Notes: a model not told the origin generated them from the sequence alone. A stretch of 37,834 nucleotides of DNA from Liminaster sp964567855 (GCA_964567855.1 CAZMOE010000023.1:1-37834), one strand, 5' to 3'; positions 18,436 to 26,595 are shown, numbered from the stretch's first letter. Made by a program: numbers and translations.

Positions 18436-18936
18436 TTACAGGAATGGCAGGAAAAATGGTTTATGGCCCGTCGACAGAAGTTCTCTAAGCCGGCTATACG
18501 CCTTGGTCATCTGATTTTTAACCGTCTTAAGCGATAGCCCGAGCTCCTCAGCTATTTCGTCATTCGAAAGTCCGTCGCGCTTGCTCAGCAGAAAAATTTC
18601 ACGACATCGTTCCGGCAATTCGTCAATGGCACGCCAAATCCGGGCATCGCGTAGCGAAGTATCGACAGCCTCATCGTCGACATCCGGGATATGTTCAATA
18701 CCCACAGTCTCCTTTCTGTTCCGCAGAAACGATATACATTCATTGCGGACGCTGCGGTACATATACCCTTGAAAATTCTCGATATCCCCACCCGATTCAA
18801 TAACTTGCCATGCTTTCAGAAAAGCATCCGACACAAGGTCTTCGGCACAGTCGGCATCATCGACAATACGCATGGCGTACATGCCCAGAGGCAAATACAT
18901 CCTGCGGAAATGATTATCGAACTCTTTGCTTGTCAT
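18436..18936 (-). CDS. RNA polymerase sigma-70 factor, ECF type (cell-surface signalling)
   Basis: A 166-residue ECF sigma factor: region 2 at about residues 8-75 (DDADCAEDLVSDAFLKAW, FQGYMYRSVRNECISFLRNRK) and region 4 at about 105-155 (LPERCREIFLLSKRDGLSNDEIAEELGLSLKTVKNQMTKA broken across the two helices). It belongs to the type expanded in Bacteroides that works with FecR-like anti-sigma factors and TonB receptors. Such genes follow within 0.2 kb here, so this is a complete trans-envelope signalling unit. A clear promoter is 26 bp upstream of the start. The 195 bp between it and the anti-sigma gene contain a GC-rich stretch near 18290-18320 but no gene. Confidence 0.94.
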   Translation of the reverse strand: MTSKEFDNHFRRMYLPLGMYAMRIVDDADCAEDLVSDAFLKAWQVIESGGDIENFQGYMYRSVRNECISFLRNRKETVGIEHIPDVDDEAVDTSLRDARIWRAIDELPERCREIFLLSKRDGLSNDEIAEELGLSLKTVKNQMTKAYSRLRELLSTGHKPFFLPFL

Positions 18937-18961
18937 AGGGTAGCATTACAGATTATCCGCG

Positions 18962-18993
18962 GCAAAGATAGGCAATTATTCCATCGCGCCAAA
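18962..18993 (-). promoter_or_regulatory. Promoter of the ECF sigma / TonB receptor unit
   Basis: Minus-strand TATCTTTGC (18962-18970) with TTTG (18990-18993) exactly 19 bp upstream: a near-perfect match to the Bacteroidetes housekeeping promoter. Confidence 0.75.
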
Positions 18994-19027
18994 ATCATCC
19001 GACATGATCCGCCATCGTTTCAGAAAT

Positions 19028-19588
19028 CTAAAAAGAAAATCCGATACTGAGATTCAACCCTTCAATATCCAGACGGTCGACACTACACTCATTATTATAC
19101 ATCCGCATCTTCCAGCGGGCCCGTTCAATAGTGTAACCCAGAGCAATATCAAGACCGTATCCCGCTCCTATACGGATAGCCAGACCGGCAGAAGGCTCGC
19201 AGAAAAATCCGCCGTCGATATCGATATCATCTTCTATATAGTCACGCTTGGCATTCCACATGACGGCATAGCCAATTTTCATATCGGCGAAAGGAGAAAC
19301 CTTCTTTTTATTAAATGTATAGCGCAGATCACCGAATACGGGAAGATCATATTCGGGAATATCCTTGTGATGGACCGCCATACCCCAACCTACGCCTCCC
19401 CCGGCAAACAATCTATCATGGAATATTTTAACACCATGACTGGTACGAAAGATGAAACGGTCATAACTGTCAGTCGTTGTTCCCGCCGAAAATCCGGCAT
19501 CCACATACCCTTGATAACAAGGGCGCTGCCCATAAACCTTCGCAAAAACAAAGCAACAAAAGATCAAAATAAACCAAGATACTCTCAT
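19028..19588 (-). CDS. Small outer-membrane beta-barrel protein
   Basis: The start at 19588 gives a 186-residue protein with a signal peptide (MRVSWFILIFCCFVFAKVYGQ) and a mature part of alternating hydrophobic beta strands with glycine-rich turns (GYVDAGFSAG, RLFAGGGVGWGMAVHH, GLAIRIGAGYGLDIALGYT). It ends LSIGFSF, a terminal aromatic residue expected of BAM substrates. The upstream in-frame ATG at 19708 would place 40 extra residues before the signal and lies upstream of the promoter, so it is unlikely. The specific function is unknown; it is not clearly part of the sigma/TonB unit, as it has its own promoter. Confidence 0.82.
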   Translation of the reverse strand: MRVSWFILIFCCFVFAKVYGQRPCYQGYVDAGFSAGTTTDSYDRFIFRTSHGVKIFHDRLFAGGGVGWGMAVHHKDIPEYDLPVFGDLRYTFNKKKVSPFADMKIGYAVMWNAKRDYIEDDIDIDGGFFCEPSAGLAIRIGAGYGLDIALGYTIERARWKMRMYNNECSVDRLDIEGLNLSIGFSF

Positions 19589-19671
19589 AAGCACAAAAAA
19601 AGAGTTATAAAATAGAAAAATCTGGCCGTCTTCAGATAAGCTTTCATCCAAAAACTCATCATTCAAACGTG

Positions 19672-19703
19672 GCAAAGGTAAATAAAACCCGAAAAAGACA
19701 CAA
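19672..19703 (-). promoter_or_regulatory. Promoter of the small beta-barrel gene
   Basis: Minus-strand TACCTTTGC (19672-19680) with TTGT (19700-19703) 19 bp upstream. It lies about 84 bp before the chosen start codon and supports that start. The rest of the 495-bp stretch from 19589 to 20083 holds no gene that I can support. Confidence 0.6.
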
Positions 19704-20050
19704 GACATACAACCCTGTAATATTTATAATAAGAAAAATCTACAACCTGGAAAGCATTGACATTCGGAATGAATCATTTTTGCCATTCAGGAGACTTTAC
19801 AAACTCTGTGAGTACAAAATCGGCATGGCTACCGGAGGGGAAACGTATATCTGCAATATCTTCAGAAACCTCTGTAATCCGCTAATTCACGGCAGACGAG
19901 AGAATCCGGCTCCATATAAACCGATTACAGGAAACAGTTTCAAATAACACAAATCCGGACAGCACTTCCAACACGGAAATCGACGCAACCCGATAAACCT
20001 ACAACGCAACCCGGTCTAAAAAAACACCCCGGTAATCAGAGTAAAACACA

Positions 20051-20080
20051 AAAGAGGAAACTTATACAAGTTTCCTCTTT
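20051..20080 (-). terminator. Terminator downstream of tRNA-Pro
   Basis: AAAGAGGAAACTT (20051-20063) and AAGTTTCCTCTTT (20068-20080) form a perfect 13-bp stem with a 4-nt loop, 3 bp beyond the tRNA 3' end. On the minus strand it continues TTGTGTTTTAC, a moderate U-rich tail. Confidence 0.8.
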
Positions 20081-20083
20081 GTA

Positions 20084-20159
20084 TGGTCGGGGTGACCCGA
20101 CTCGAACGGGCGGCCTCTACGTCCCGAACGTAGCGCGCTACCAACTGCGCCACACCCCG
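20084..20159 (-). tRNA. tRNA-Pro (anticodon CGG)
   Basis: Read on the minus strand, the 76-nt gene has acceptor stem CGGGGTG/CACCCCG, an anticodon stem CTACG/CGTAG with loop TTCGGGA (anticodon CGG), the T-loop TTCGAGT and an encoded CCA end. A promoter lies upstream and a perfect terminator hairpin downstream. Confidence 0.96.
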
Positions 20160-20174
20160 ATCTGTTTTGCGGGT

Positions 20175-20207
20175 GCAAAGATAAGATTACTTATTTTAAC
20201 CTCCAAG
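20175..20207 (-). promoter_or_regulatory. Promoter of tRNA-Pro
   Basis: Minus-strand TATCTTTGC (20175-20183), 15 bp upstream of the tRNA 5' end, with CTTG (20204-20207) 20 bp upstream as a weaker -33 element. Confidence 0.6.
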
Positions 20208-20312
20208 AAAAATGTGAAATATTTTTCCTTTTTATTCACATACGGCCACACGGAAGGGGCAAGAAGAGCGAAAAACAGCCTTTTTTCACGAACATAGGTT
20301 CGTTGGCAAAGT

Positions 20313-20367
20313 AAGTTAACTTCATCGGCCATTTAAGTTGACTTAAATGGCCGATGAACATATGTTC
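20313..20367. repeat. Tandem palindromes around a 16-bp perfect inverted repeat
   Basis: Three palindromes abut: AAGTTAACTT (20313-20322); CATCGGCCATTTAAGT (20323-20338) with its exact complement ACTTAAATGGCCGATG (20341-20356), separated by only TG; and GAACATATGTTC (20356-20367). There is no T-run, so it is not an ordinary terminator. The surrounding 707-bp stretch from 20160 to 20866 has no supportable gene; its only other features are the tRNA promoter and the tsf terminator. Confidence 0.85.
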
Positions 20368-20813
20368 ATAAAAAGGGGGAATTTTCATACACAAATCTGC
20401 CAGTCCCTCCCACTCCGCAGAAACGCCCCTAAATACCTAATAACCCTCCCGCCGATAAAACAAACACCCATGTTTACATTATTTATAATAGAAAGTTTTT
20501 CTACAATGCCGATAATGGGAAAATCATCGCGAAACGGGTTTCCGCGCCAGAGATTACAAATTAGCCATTCACGGCAAAACAAAGCTTTTGCACCGCCGTC
20601 TCCATCTCTCAACTGCCACACCCGTTCAATCAGACAGAGAAAAAGGAGCTTTAAAGATCCCCTGGAAAACAAAATTTCCTTCTCGCCCTTGCCGGATTTT
20701 CCAAATTACAAGATCTAATCCCATTGACTCATTCGGTTATGAATCTTTTAGCTACAAAACAAAGAACAACAGCATCGCAATTCCGCTCCAAACAGCGGCA
20801 TCCATATACGAAA

Positions 20814-20844
20814 ACCGGCTTTGCCCTTTTCAAGCAAAGCCGGT
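20814..20844 (-). terminator. Terminator of the rplM-rpsI-rpsB-tsf operon
   Basis: ACCGGCTTTGC (20814-20824) pairs perfectly with GCAAAGCCGGT (20834-20844), with a 9-nt loop. It sits about 25 bp after the tsf stop codon, and on the minus strand is followed by TTTTC. Confidence 0.85.
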
Positions 20845-20866
20845 CGTTTATCTAAAGAAAACCGAA

Positions 20867-21859
20867 TCAGTCTACATTGAGGTTGACACGCTTGAAAGCG
20901 GTGGCAACGAGCCCTTTGCTTGCCTGATTGAGATATTCCTTCACGCTGAGTTTGGCATCCTGAACAAATTCCTGTTCCATCAGACAAGAATCCTTGAAGA
21001 ACTTCTTCAAACGACCCTGTGCGATGTTCTGAATCATCTGTTCCGGCAGATTGGCAGCCTTCTCTTCGGCGGTCTTAGCCTTCAATGCGCGGATTTCGTC
21101 AGCCTGCTCCTCAGTGATGGAACCCTTCATGATACCTTCTTTGAGGTGCTCTTCGTTTTCTGCGATATAAAGATTAAAGCCGGCCTTCTTGAGAGCAGCC
21201 TCAACGGCCTTGTTAACCTGTTCCTCCTTGGTCTTTTCGATAGCCACCTTAAACTCGGCATCTTTAACCTCCTGCGGAACGTTAGATTCATCCACTGCCA
21301 CCGGATTCATGGCAGCTACCTGAAGAGCCACGTTTTTGGTCACAGCGGCATCGGCATCAGCCTGGTTGAAAGCCACCACCGTTGAAAGCATGTGGTTGAA
21401 GTGATTGTAAGCTACGACAGACTCACCGGTAATGAACTCGTAAGTACCGAGCTCCATCTTCTCGCCGGTAACACCGCTCTGAGCCACGATAGAATCCTTC
21501 ACCGTACCGTCTTCGGTAGGCAGGGCAAGCACCTCGTCAATGGTTGCCGGCTTGTTGGCCATCACCAATGCAAGGATCTTGTTGGCCAAAGCCACAAAAC
21601 GATCATTGGTAGCCACGAAGTCTGTTTCGCACTTCAAAGCCACGATAGCACCGAATTTGCCATCGGCAGCTGCGACAACCGTACCCTGAGCGGCATCGCG
21701 GGCCTCACGCTTGGCGGCCACAGCCTGGCCTTTCTTACGGATTTCCTCGACAGCCTTGTCAAAGTCATTGTCAGTAGCTTCAAGCGCTTTCTTACAGTCC
21801 GACATACCGGCGCCTGTAAGTTCGCGAAGCTTCTTGATATCAGCAATAGTTACTGCCAT
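20867..21859 (-). CDS. tsf: Translation elongation factor Ts
   Basis: EF-Ts recharges EF-Tu by exchanging GDP for GTP. The 330-residue protein begins with the UBA-like N-terminal domain (ADIKKLRELTGAGMSDCKKALEATDNDFDKAVEEIRKKG split over its helices) and contains the TDFVATN motif that contacts EF-Tu. It is longer than the 283-residue E. coli protein, which is usual for Bacteroidetes. It is 48 bp downstream of rpsB, the nearly universal rpsB-tsf arrangement, and a perfect terminator hairpin follows the stop codon. Confidence 0.98.
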   Translation of the reverse strand: MAVTIADIKKLRELTGAGMSDCKKALEATDNDFDKAVEEIRKKGQAVAAKREARDAAQGTVVAAADGKFGAIVALKCETDFVATNDRFVALANKILALVMANKPATIDEVLALPTEDGTVKDSIVAQSGVTGEKMELGTYEFITGESVVAYNHFNHMLSTVVAFNQADADAAVTKNVALQVAAMNPVAVDESNVPQEVKDAEFKVAIEKTKEEQVNKAVEAALKKAGFNLYIAENEEHLKEGIMKGSITEEQADEIRALKAKTAEEKAANLPEQMIQNIAQGRLKKFFKDSCLMEQEFVQDAKLSVKEYLNQASKGLVATAFKRVNLNVD

Positions 21860-21907
21860 AATTTTATGTTTCTAAATTGTGTAAGATTGTATTAATGAAA
21901 CTCTTGA

Positions 21908-22774
21908 TCAAGCTTCTTCGGCAGGAGCCTCGGCAGCGGGAGCCTCTGTGGCAGCCGGTTCTTCGGCAGCGGCGGGAGCTTCAGCTACAGGAGCGGCGGC
22001 TACGGTTTCCTCTTCGGCCTTGCGGTTTCTCTTGCGGGCCGGAGTCTTGCCGGATGCCTCTGCTGCATCGTTGTCAGCTTTCTCGATCTTACGTTCCTCG
22101 AGACCTTCGGCGATAGCCTCGCACATAGCGGAGAGCACAGCTTCGATAGACTTCGTGGCATCGTCATTGGCCGGAATCACGTAGTCGATATTGTTAGGAT
22201 TAGAGTTCGTATCTACCATGCCGAACACCGGAATACCGAGACGGATAGCCTCAGCCACGGCGATGTGTTCCTTCATTACGTCGACAACGAAGAGAGCGGA
22301 AGGAAGGCGGGTCAGGTCGGCGATAGAACCGAGGTTGCGTTCCAACTTCTCACGCTGGCGGCTGATCTGGAGACGTTCGCGCTTGGAAAGATTGTTGTAA
22401 GTTCCGTCCTTCGTCAGTTTGTCGATAACGGACATTTTCTTGACGGCTTTACGGATGGTAGCGAAGTTGGTAAGCATACCGCCTGGCCAGCGTTCAACTA
22501 CATAAGGCATACCGACGGATGCGGCTTTCGCAGCGACAACCTCTTTTGCCTGTTTTTTAGTGGCGACGAAGAGCACACGTTTACCGCTCTTGGCGAGAGC
22601 CTTAAGCGCCTCAGCTGCCTCGTCGATTTTAGCAACTGTCTTGTTAAGGTCTATGATATGGATGCCATTACGCTCCATGAAAATATAGGGAGCCATTGCG
22701 GGGTTCCACTTGCTTTTTAAGTGTCCGAAGTGAACACCGGCTTCCAATAATTGGTCAAAATTTGTTCTTGACAT
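21908..22774 (-). CDS. rpsB: 30S ribosomal protein S2
   Basis: S2 of the small ribosomal subunit, 288 residues from the start MSRTNFDQLLEAGVHFGHLK; the frame is open to 22816, but the first 14 codons there do not fit the family. Conserved S2 blocks HIIDLNKTVAKI and RWPGGMLTNFATI are present. The last 60 residues form a low-complexity Ala/Glu/Pro tail ending in APAEEA, typical of Bacteroidales S2 and probably disordered. The 208-bp gap before it, after rpsI, carries no clear promoter, so rpsB is probably read from the rplM promoter. Confidence 0.98.
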   Translation of the reverse strand: MSRTNFDQLLEAGVHFGHLKSKWNPAMAPYIFMERNGIHIIDLNKTVAKIDEAAEALKALAKSGKRVLFVATKKQAKEVVAAKAASVGMPYVVERWPGGMLTNFATIRKAVKKMSVIDKLTKDGTYNNLSKRERLQISRQREKLERNLGSIADLTRLPSALFVVDVMKEHIAVAEAIRLGIPVFGMVDTNSNPNNIDYVIPANDDATKSIEAVLSAMCEAIAEGLEERKIEKADNDAAEASGKTPARKRNRKAEEETVAAAPVAEAPAAAEEPAATEAPAAEAPAEEA

Positions 22775-22982
22775 GATTTTGTTTGTTTTTGTTTGTTTAC
22801 ATTCTTTGGTTTTCAACCCGTGAGTAGTCTCTCCGGCCCTCGGCGGAACTTCCGTTCCCGGCCTTAAAAGCGTCTCTCGGATTTAGATACTAAACGCGTC
22901 GACATATAACCGATACATGCACGTACATATTATATATCACGCTATGCGCAATCCTGTAAACCCTCGATATAAGGGGACAAAA

Positions 22983-23369
22983 TTAACGCTTGCTGAACTG
23001 GAAGCGGCGACGTGCTTTCGGACGACCCGGTTTCTTACGTTCAACGACACGTGCATCACGGGTAAGGAATCCTTCTGCGCGAAGAGCTGCCTTATCGTCT
23101 GCATTGATTTTCACAAGAGCACGGGCAATAGCCAGACGGACGGCCTCGGCCTGGCCTTTGAAACCACCGCCTTTCAAGTTGATCTTGATATCGTACTGTT
23201 CAGCGACGCCCAACTTGGCGAGAGGCTGCTTTACGATATACTGAAGCATCGTAGAGGGGAAATAATTCTGAAGATCCTTCTTGTTGATAACGATCTTTCC
23301 CTCGCCTGCGGCTACATATACACGAGCCACGGCTGCCTTACGGCGACCAATTGCATTAATAACTTCCAT
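22983..23369 (-). CDS. rpsI: 30S ribosomal protein S9
   Basis: S9, 128 residues from MEVINAIGRRKAAVARV to the basic C-terminal tail KARRRFQFSKR that reaches the decoding centre. The in-frame ATG at 23381 is rejected because it would overlap rplM and does not fit the family N-terminus. It is 8 bp downstream of rplM, the standard L13-S9 pair. Confidence 0.98.
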   Translation of the reverse strand: MEVINAIGRRKAAVARVYVAAGEGKIVINKKDLQNYFPSTMLQYIVKQPLAKLGVAEQYDIKINLKGGGFKGQAEAVRLAIARALVKINADDKAALRAEGFLTRDARVVERKKPGRPKARRRFQFSKR

Positions 23370-23377
23370 CGTCATGA

Positions 23378-23836
23378 TCATTTAAGAGTATTAATATCGA
23401 TGGCCTTGGGCTGCTGTGCCACCTCTTTATATTCAGAGCCCTCGTAAACACGAACGTTTCTCAAAAGCTGTGCTCCCAGCTTGTTTTTCGGCAACATACC
23501 TTTCAATACGGTAAGGAAGAGTGCCGGATAACCGTTTTTCTTAACTACCGATGCCGGAGTGTGCACACGCTGGCCGCCGGGATAACCCGTATAGGTAAGC
23601 CATTCATGTTCGGTCCATTTGTCACCGGTCATTGTCACTTTGTCGGCATTGATGATGATCACGTTGTCACCACAATCGACATGGGGGGTGAAGTTGGGCT
23701 TGTACTTACCGCGGAGGATCTTTGCGACCTTGGCGCAAAAACGACCCATTACCTGGTCTGTGGCATCAACTACAACCCATTCTTTCTGTACAGTTGCTTT
23801 GTTTGCAGAAATGGTCTTGTAAGATAAAGTATCCAC
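23378..23836 (-). CDS. rplM: 50S ribosomal protein L13
   Basis: L13 of the large subunit, 152 residues, beginning MDTLSYKTISANKATVQKEW as in other Bacteroidales. The family blocks ILRGKYKPNFTPHVDCGD and YTGYPGG and the C-terminal KGMLPKNKLG are all visible. First gene of the L13-S9-S2-EF-Ts operon, behind a strong promoter and a structured leader of about 100 nt. Confidence 0.98.
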   Translation of the reverse strand: MDTLSYKTISANKATVQKEWVVVDATDQVMGRFCAKVAKILRGKYKPNFTPHVDCGDNVIIINADKVTMTGDKWTEHEWLTYTGYPGGQRVHTPASVVKKNGYPALFLTVLKGMLPKNKLGAQLLRNVRVYEGSEYKEVAQQPKAIDINTLK

Positions 23837-23865
23837 TGCTTTTAATGTTTAAAATGTTTTGTTAA

Positions 23866-23925
23866 TTACGTTTGCAGGCTTCCCCGGCGTCGGACACGCT
23901 GGCCGGATGGCCCTTTCTTTCTCAT
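23866..23925 (-). CDS. Possible 19-codon leader ORF in the rplM 5' UTR
   Basis: The ATG at 23925 lies about 13-15 nt downstream of the expected transcription start and encodes MRKKGPSGQRVRRRGSLQT before a TAA at 23866-23868, 29 bp before rplM. The peptide is rich in Arg and Lys. The same DNA forms alternative stems, for example GGCC/GGCC and CCGGC/GCCGG. This could be a regulatory leader peptide or just a chance frame in a structured r-protein leader; only conservation would tell. Confidence 0.35.
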   Translation of the reverse strand: MRKKGPSGQRVRRRGSLQT

Positions 23926-23944
23926 TTTTTATAATAATCGGCTC

Positions 23945-23976
23945 GCAAAGGTACGACTTTTTCATCAACTTGCAAA
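23945..23976 (-). promoter_or_regulatory. Promoter of the rplM operon
   Basis: Minus-strand TACCTTTGC (23945-23953) with TTTG (23973-23976) exactly 19 bp upstream; an excellent match to the Bacteroidetes consensus. The stretch from 23977 to 24130 contains nothing else that I recognise. Confidence 0.8.
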
Positions 23977-24130
23977 TATTCAGCCCATTTTTGCTTGGTT
24001 TTAATACATTTCTCTGTCAGGCTTTCCTTTCTTTTGTCATCTTTATCACTCAATATCGGCCGATAAACCTTCAATTTCAGCCGGCAGTGACACCTCTGTC
24101 AGGCATAAACCGATCCTCTTGACAAAATAT

Positions 24131-24162
24131 CCCCGGCAACCGGATATTTCCTGTCGCCGGGG
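24131..24162 (-). terminator. Terminator-like hairpin after deoC
   Basis: CCCCGGC (24131-24137) pairs with GCCGGGG (24156-24162), 30 bp beyond the deoC stop codon. The minus strand continues ATATTTTG, a weak U-tract. Confidence 0.6.
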
Positions 24163-24191
24163 AAGCATAAAATATTTTTCCTTATCGGGAA

Positions 24192-25097
24192 TCACAGAAA
24201 ATGTTTCACCGGCTGTCCGACGATAGCCGACAACAGATTATTGGCTGCCGAAGAGGCGCCGATACGGTAATAGTCTTTCGTCAGCCACTCTTCGCCAAGC
24301 ACGGCCTGCACGATGCTGTAGTATTTGACTGCGTCTTCCGGAGTACGCACCCCCCCGGCGACCTTGACGCCCACCCGGCGGCCGGTCTTCTCGTAATAGG
24401 CCTTCACAGCCTTGCACATCACGTAGACCGCCTCCGGCGTAGCGGCCGGCTCCAGCTTGCCGGTCGAGGTCTTGATAAAGTCGGCATCGGCATACATGGC
24501 CAGCACAGAGGCCTTCATGATATTGGAAGCGGTTTTCAGCGCCCCGGTTTCAAGAATCACCTTGAAGACCGCCTCTCCTACGGCCGATTTACATTCACTG
24601 ATAGTGTCGCACATCTCTTCATACTGCCCCTGCAGGAATTCCCCGATCGAAATCACGATATCCACCTCATCGGCACCGCCCCGCACGGCCAGAGCGCACT
24701 CCGCCACCTTGATTTCCGGGAAGGTCTGCGACGACGGGAAACCGGCGGCCACCACGGTAGTATGTACCTCCGAGACGTCGAGCATCGTGTGAACCACCTC
24801 GGCGAAGTTCGGATAAACGCATATCGAAGCTACATTCGGCAGCGCCGGGTATGTCTCTTCAAAAGCGTTGACACGACGGGTGAACTCCGACACCCGCGCT
24901 TCGTTGTCGGTCGGGTTCAGCGTTGTCAGGTCGATACAGCCCAGACTGAATTTCAATACCTCCGGCGTATTGTTCTTCTCGAAATTCCCGGCCACGATCT
25001 TTTCGACCTCTGCTGCTACTGCGGCATCATCCAGGTCGGTTTCATACTGCGCAAGCACCTGCGCATATTTATCTGAAATATTCTGTTTGTTTTCCAT
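24192..25097 (-). CDS. deoC: Deoxyribose-phosphate aldolase
   Basis: DeoC cleaves 2-deoxyribose-5-phosphate to glyceraldehyde-3-phosphate and acetaldehyde in nucleoside catabolism. The class I aldolase residues are visible: the Schiff-base lysine in DFIKTSTGK and the second lysine in GVKVAGGVRT. From MENKQNISDKY the protein is 301 residues, longer than the 259-residue E. coli enzyme because of an N-terminal extension of about 40 residues. It is the last gene of the yqeY-dtd-mazG-like-deoC group, 30 bp after the previous stop. Confidence 0.96.
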   Translation of the reverse strand: MENKQNISDKYAQVLAQYETDLDDAAVAAEVEKIVAGNFEKNNTPEVLKFSLGCIDLTTLNPTDNEARVSEFTRRVNAFEETYPALPNVASICVYPNFAEVVHTMLDVSEVHTTVVAAGFPSSQTFPEIKVAECALAVRGGADEVDIVISIGEFLQGQYEEMCDTISECKSAVGEAVFKVILETGALKTASNIMKASVLAMYADADFIKTSTGKLEPAATPEAVYVMCKAVKAYYEKTGRRVGVKVAGGVRTPEDAVKYYSIVQAVLGEEWLTKDYYRIGASSAANNLLSAIVGQPVKHFL

Positions 25098-25127
25098 CTG
25101 TAATATCATTGTTATATTATTACTCGT

Positions 25128-25484
25128 TCATTGCAACTTCGGGTTTTCCAGATGACGGCGGGCATCGCGGGCCGTCTTCTTCTCCAGATTACGGCCGAAA
25201 GCCTCCGTCAGGTCCACTCCGGTCTGATTGGCCAGACAGAGCAGCACCCAGAGCACATCGGCCAGCTCGTCACCCAGGTCACGCCCCCGGTCGCTCTCTT
25301 TTTCCGACTGCTCGCCATAGCGGCGCGCCACGATGCGGGCCACCTCGCCGACCTCTTCGGTCAGAATGGCCATATTGGTCAGCTCGCTGAAATAGCGCAC
25401 GCCATACTGCCGGATCCATTTATCGACACGACGCTGCGCCTCGGCCAGTGTAAGGCCCTCGGTTGTTTTCCTTGCTTCCGCCAT
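25128..25484 (-). CDS. MazG-like nucleotide pyrophosphohydrolase
   Basis: A 118-residue all-alpha NTP pyrophosphohydrolase. The metal-binding pattern is EEVGE (about residues 43-47) followed by DELADVLW (about 72-79), as in MazG and its small relatives. The family hydrolyses (d)NTPs to monophosphates as a house-cleaning activity; the exact substrate cannot be read from the sequence. Note the odd-looking insert KESDRGRDLG just before the second motif. It sits 12 bp downstream of dtd and 30 bp upstream of deoC. Confidence 0.88.
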   Translation of the reverse strand: MAEARKTTEGLTLAEAQRRVDKWIRQYGVRYFSELTNMAILTEEVGEVARIVARRYGEQSEKESDRGRDLGDELADVLWVLLCLANQTGVDLTEAFGRNLEKKTARDARRHLENPKLQ

Positions 25485-25496
25485 CGGCTGCCTCCC

Positions 25497-25949
25497 CTAT
25501 TCTTTATGTTTGGAATCCATGCAGATGGTCACCGGGCCGTCATTCAGCAGTTCCACCTTCATGTCGGCACCGAACAGCCCCGACCCCACCGGGCGCCCCA
25601 GCCCGTCGGATACCGCCGAAAGGAAGCGCTCGTAAAGCGGCACTGCAATCTCATGACCTGCCGCCCGTATATACGACGGGCGGTTACCCTTGGCGGTCAT
25701 GGCATGCAGTGTAAACTGACTCACGATCAGCACCTCGCCACCGATATCGAGCACCGAGCGGTTCATCACCCCTTGCCCGTCGTTGAATATACGCAGGCCG
25801 AGCAATTTACGCGCCACCCATTCGATATCCGCCTCTGTATCGGCCGCCTCGAAGCCCGCCAACACCAGCAGCCCCTGTCCGATGGATGATTTTACCGCCT
25901 CACCGATGGTTACCGATGCCCGCGTCACCCGCTGAATGACCACCCTCAT
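25497..25949 (-). CDS. dtd: D-aminoacyl-tRNA deacylase
   Basis: Dtd removes D-amino acids (and glycine from tRNA-Ala) wrongly attached to tRNA. From MRVVIQRVTRASV the product is 150 residues, the normal length. The two active-site motifs are visible: SQFTLHA (about residues 79-85) and the NxPVT motif in LLNDGPVTICMDS near the end. The frame continues upstream to 26021, but that part overlaps yqeY and does not match the family. It starts 4 bp after the yqeY stop. Confidence 0.96.
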   Translation of the reverse strand: MRVVIQRVTRASVTIGEAVKSSIGQGLLVLAGFEAADTEADIEWVARKLLGLRIFNDGQGVMNRSVLDIGGEVLIVSQFTLHAMTAKGNRPSYIRAAGHEIAVPLYERFLSAVSDGLGRPVGSGLFGADMKVELLNDGPVTICMDSKHKE

Positions 25950-25953
25950 GCTG

Positions 25954-26412
25954 TCAGGCCATTGCGGCCAGCAATTCTTTAACGACATTAGAAATGGCCT
26001 TGCCATCGGCTTTGCCGGCAAGTGTCTTCGTAGCCATACCCATCACCTTGCCCATATCTTTAGGACCGGTAGCACCCGTTTCGGCGATCACGGCCTTGAC
26101 GGCGGCGGTCAACTCCTCCGCAGAAAGGGCTTTCGGCAGATATTCTTCCATCACATGTGCCTGGGCGAGCTCTTCGTCGGCGAGGTCCTGACGTCCCTGC
26201 TGGATAAAGATCTCGGCGGCATCCTTGCTCTTCTTCACCATCTTGGCGATGATCTTCAAAGCGTCGGCGTCAGCCAGTTCCCCGTTGCTGCCGCCCGCAG
26301 TCTTGGCCTCGATAAATTCTTTCTTGACATTGCGCAGCGTATCGCGACGCACGGCATCACGGGCCAGCATGGCTTTCTTGATGTCTTCACTGATTTGGTC
26401 GAAAAGTGTCAT
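25954..26412 (-). CDS. GatB/YqeY domain protein
   Basis: A 152-residue helical protein of the YqeY family (MTLFDQISEDIKKAMLARDAVRRDTLR). It matches the C-terminal tRNA-binding domain of the GatB amidotransferase subunit, including LPKALSAEEL and GPKDMGKVMG. The role of free-standing YqeY is not established; a link to tRNA is assumed from the fold. It is the first gene of a four-gene group, and a -7 box lies about 43 bp upstream. Confidence 0.93.
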   Translation of the reverse strand: MTLFDQISEDIKKAMLARDAVRRDTLRNVKKEFIEAKTAGGSNGELADADALKIIAKMVKKSKDAAEIFIQQGRQDLADEELAQAHVMEEYLPKALSAEELTAAVKAVIAETGATGPKDMGKVMGMATKTLAGKADGKAISNVVKELLAAMA

Positions 26413-26454
26413 ATAAGTATTCGTATTTTTAATAAAAGAGATTCTTTTAACAAG

Positions 26455-26463
26455 CCAAAGGTA
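26455..26463 (-). promoter_or_regulatory. -7 box upstream of yqeY
   Basis: Minus-strand TACCTTTGG fits TAnnTTTG. No clear TTTG is found 19-20 bp upstream. Confidence 0.45.
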
Positions 26464-26556
26464 TAAATTTTATTGAAAAAATCGCCTTAAAAGCACTTTT
26501 TTTGATGTTTTCCTATTTTTTTCGGCGAAAAATTAGGTTGGTATCACAAATTCCCG

Positions 26557-26565
26557 TATCTTTGC
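26557..26565 (+). promoter_or_regulatory. -7 box of the tRNA-His/tRNA-Glu transcript
   Basis: TATCTTTGC on the plus strand, 30 bp upstream of tRNA-His. The nearest candidate -33 element (TTGG at 26538) is only 15 bp upstream. Confidence 0.6.
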
Positions 26566-26595
26566 ACCCGCAATTACAGAGGTAGTTGCTACACG

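Noticed and set aside
19669..19947. Plus-strand open frame of 92 codons upstream of the small beta-barrel gene
   Set aside because: It overlaps the opposite-strand promoter, has no recognisable features and no promoter of its own.
20347..20718. Open frames on both strands starting at the palindrome with MADE
   Set aside because: The matching start sequences are only the mirror image of the palindrome; neither frame resembles a known protein.
24201..25076. Plus-strand open frame of 291 codons opposite deoC
   Set aside because: Antisense shadow of a clear deoxyribose-phosphate aldolase gene.
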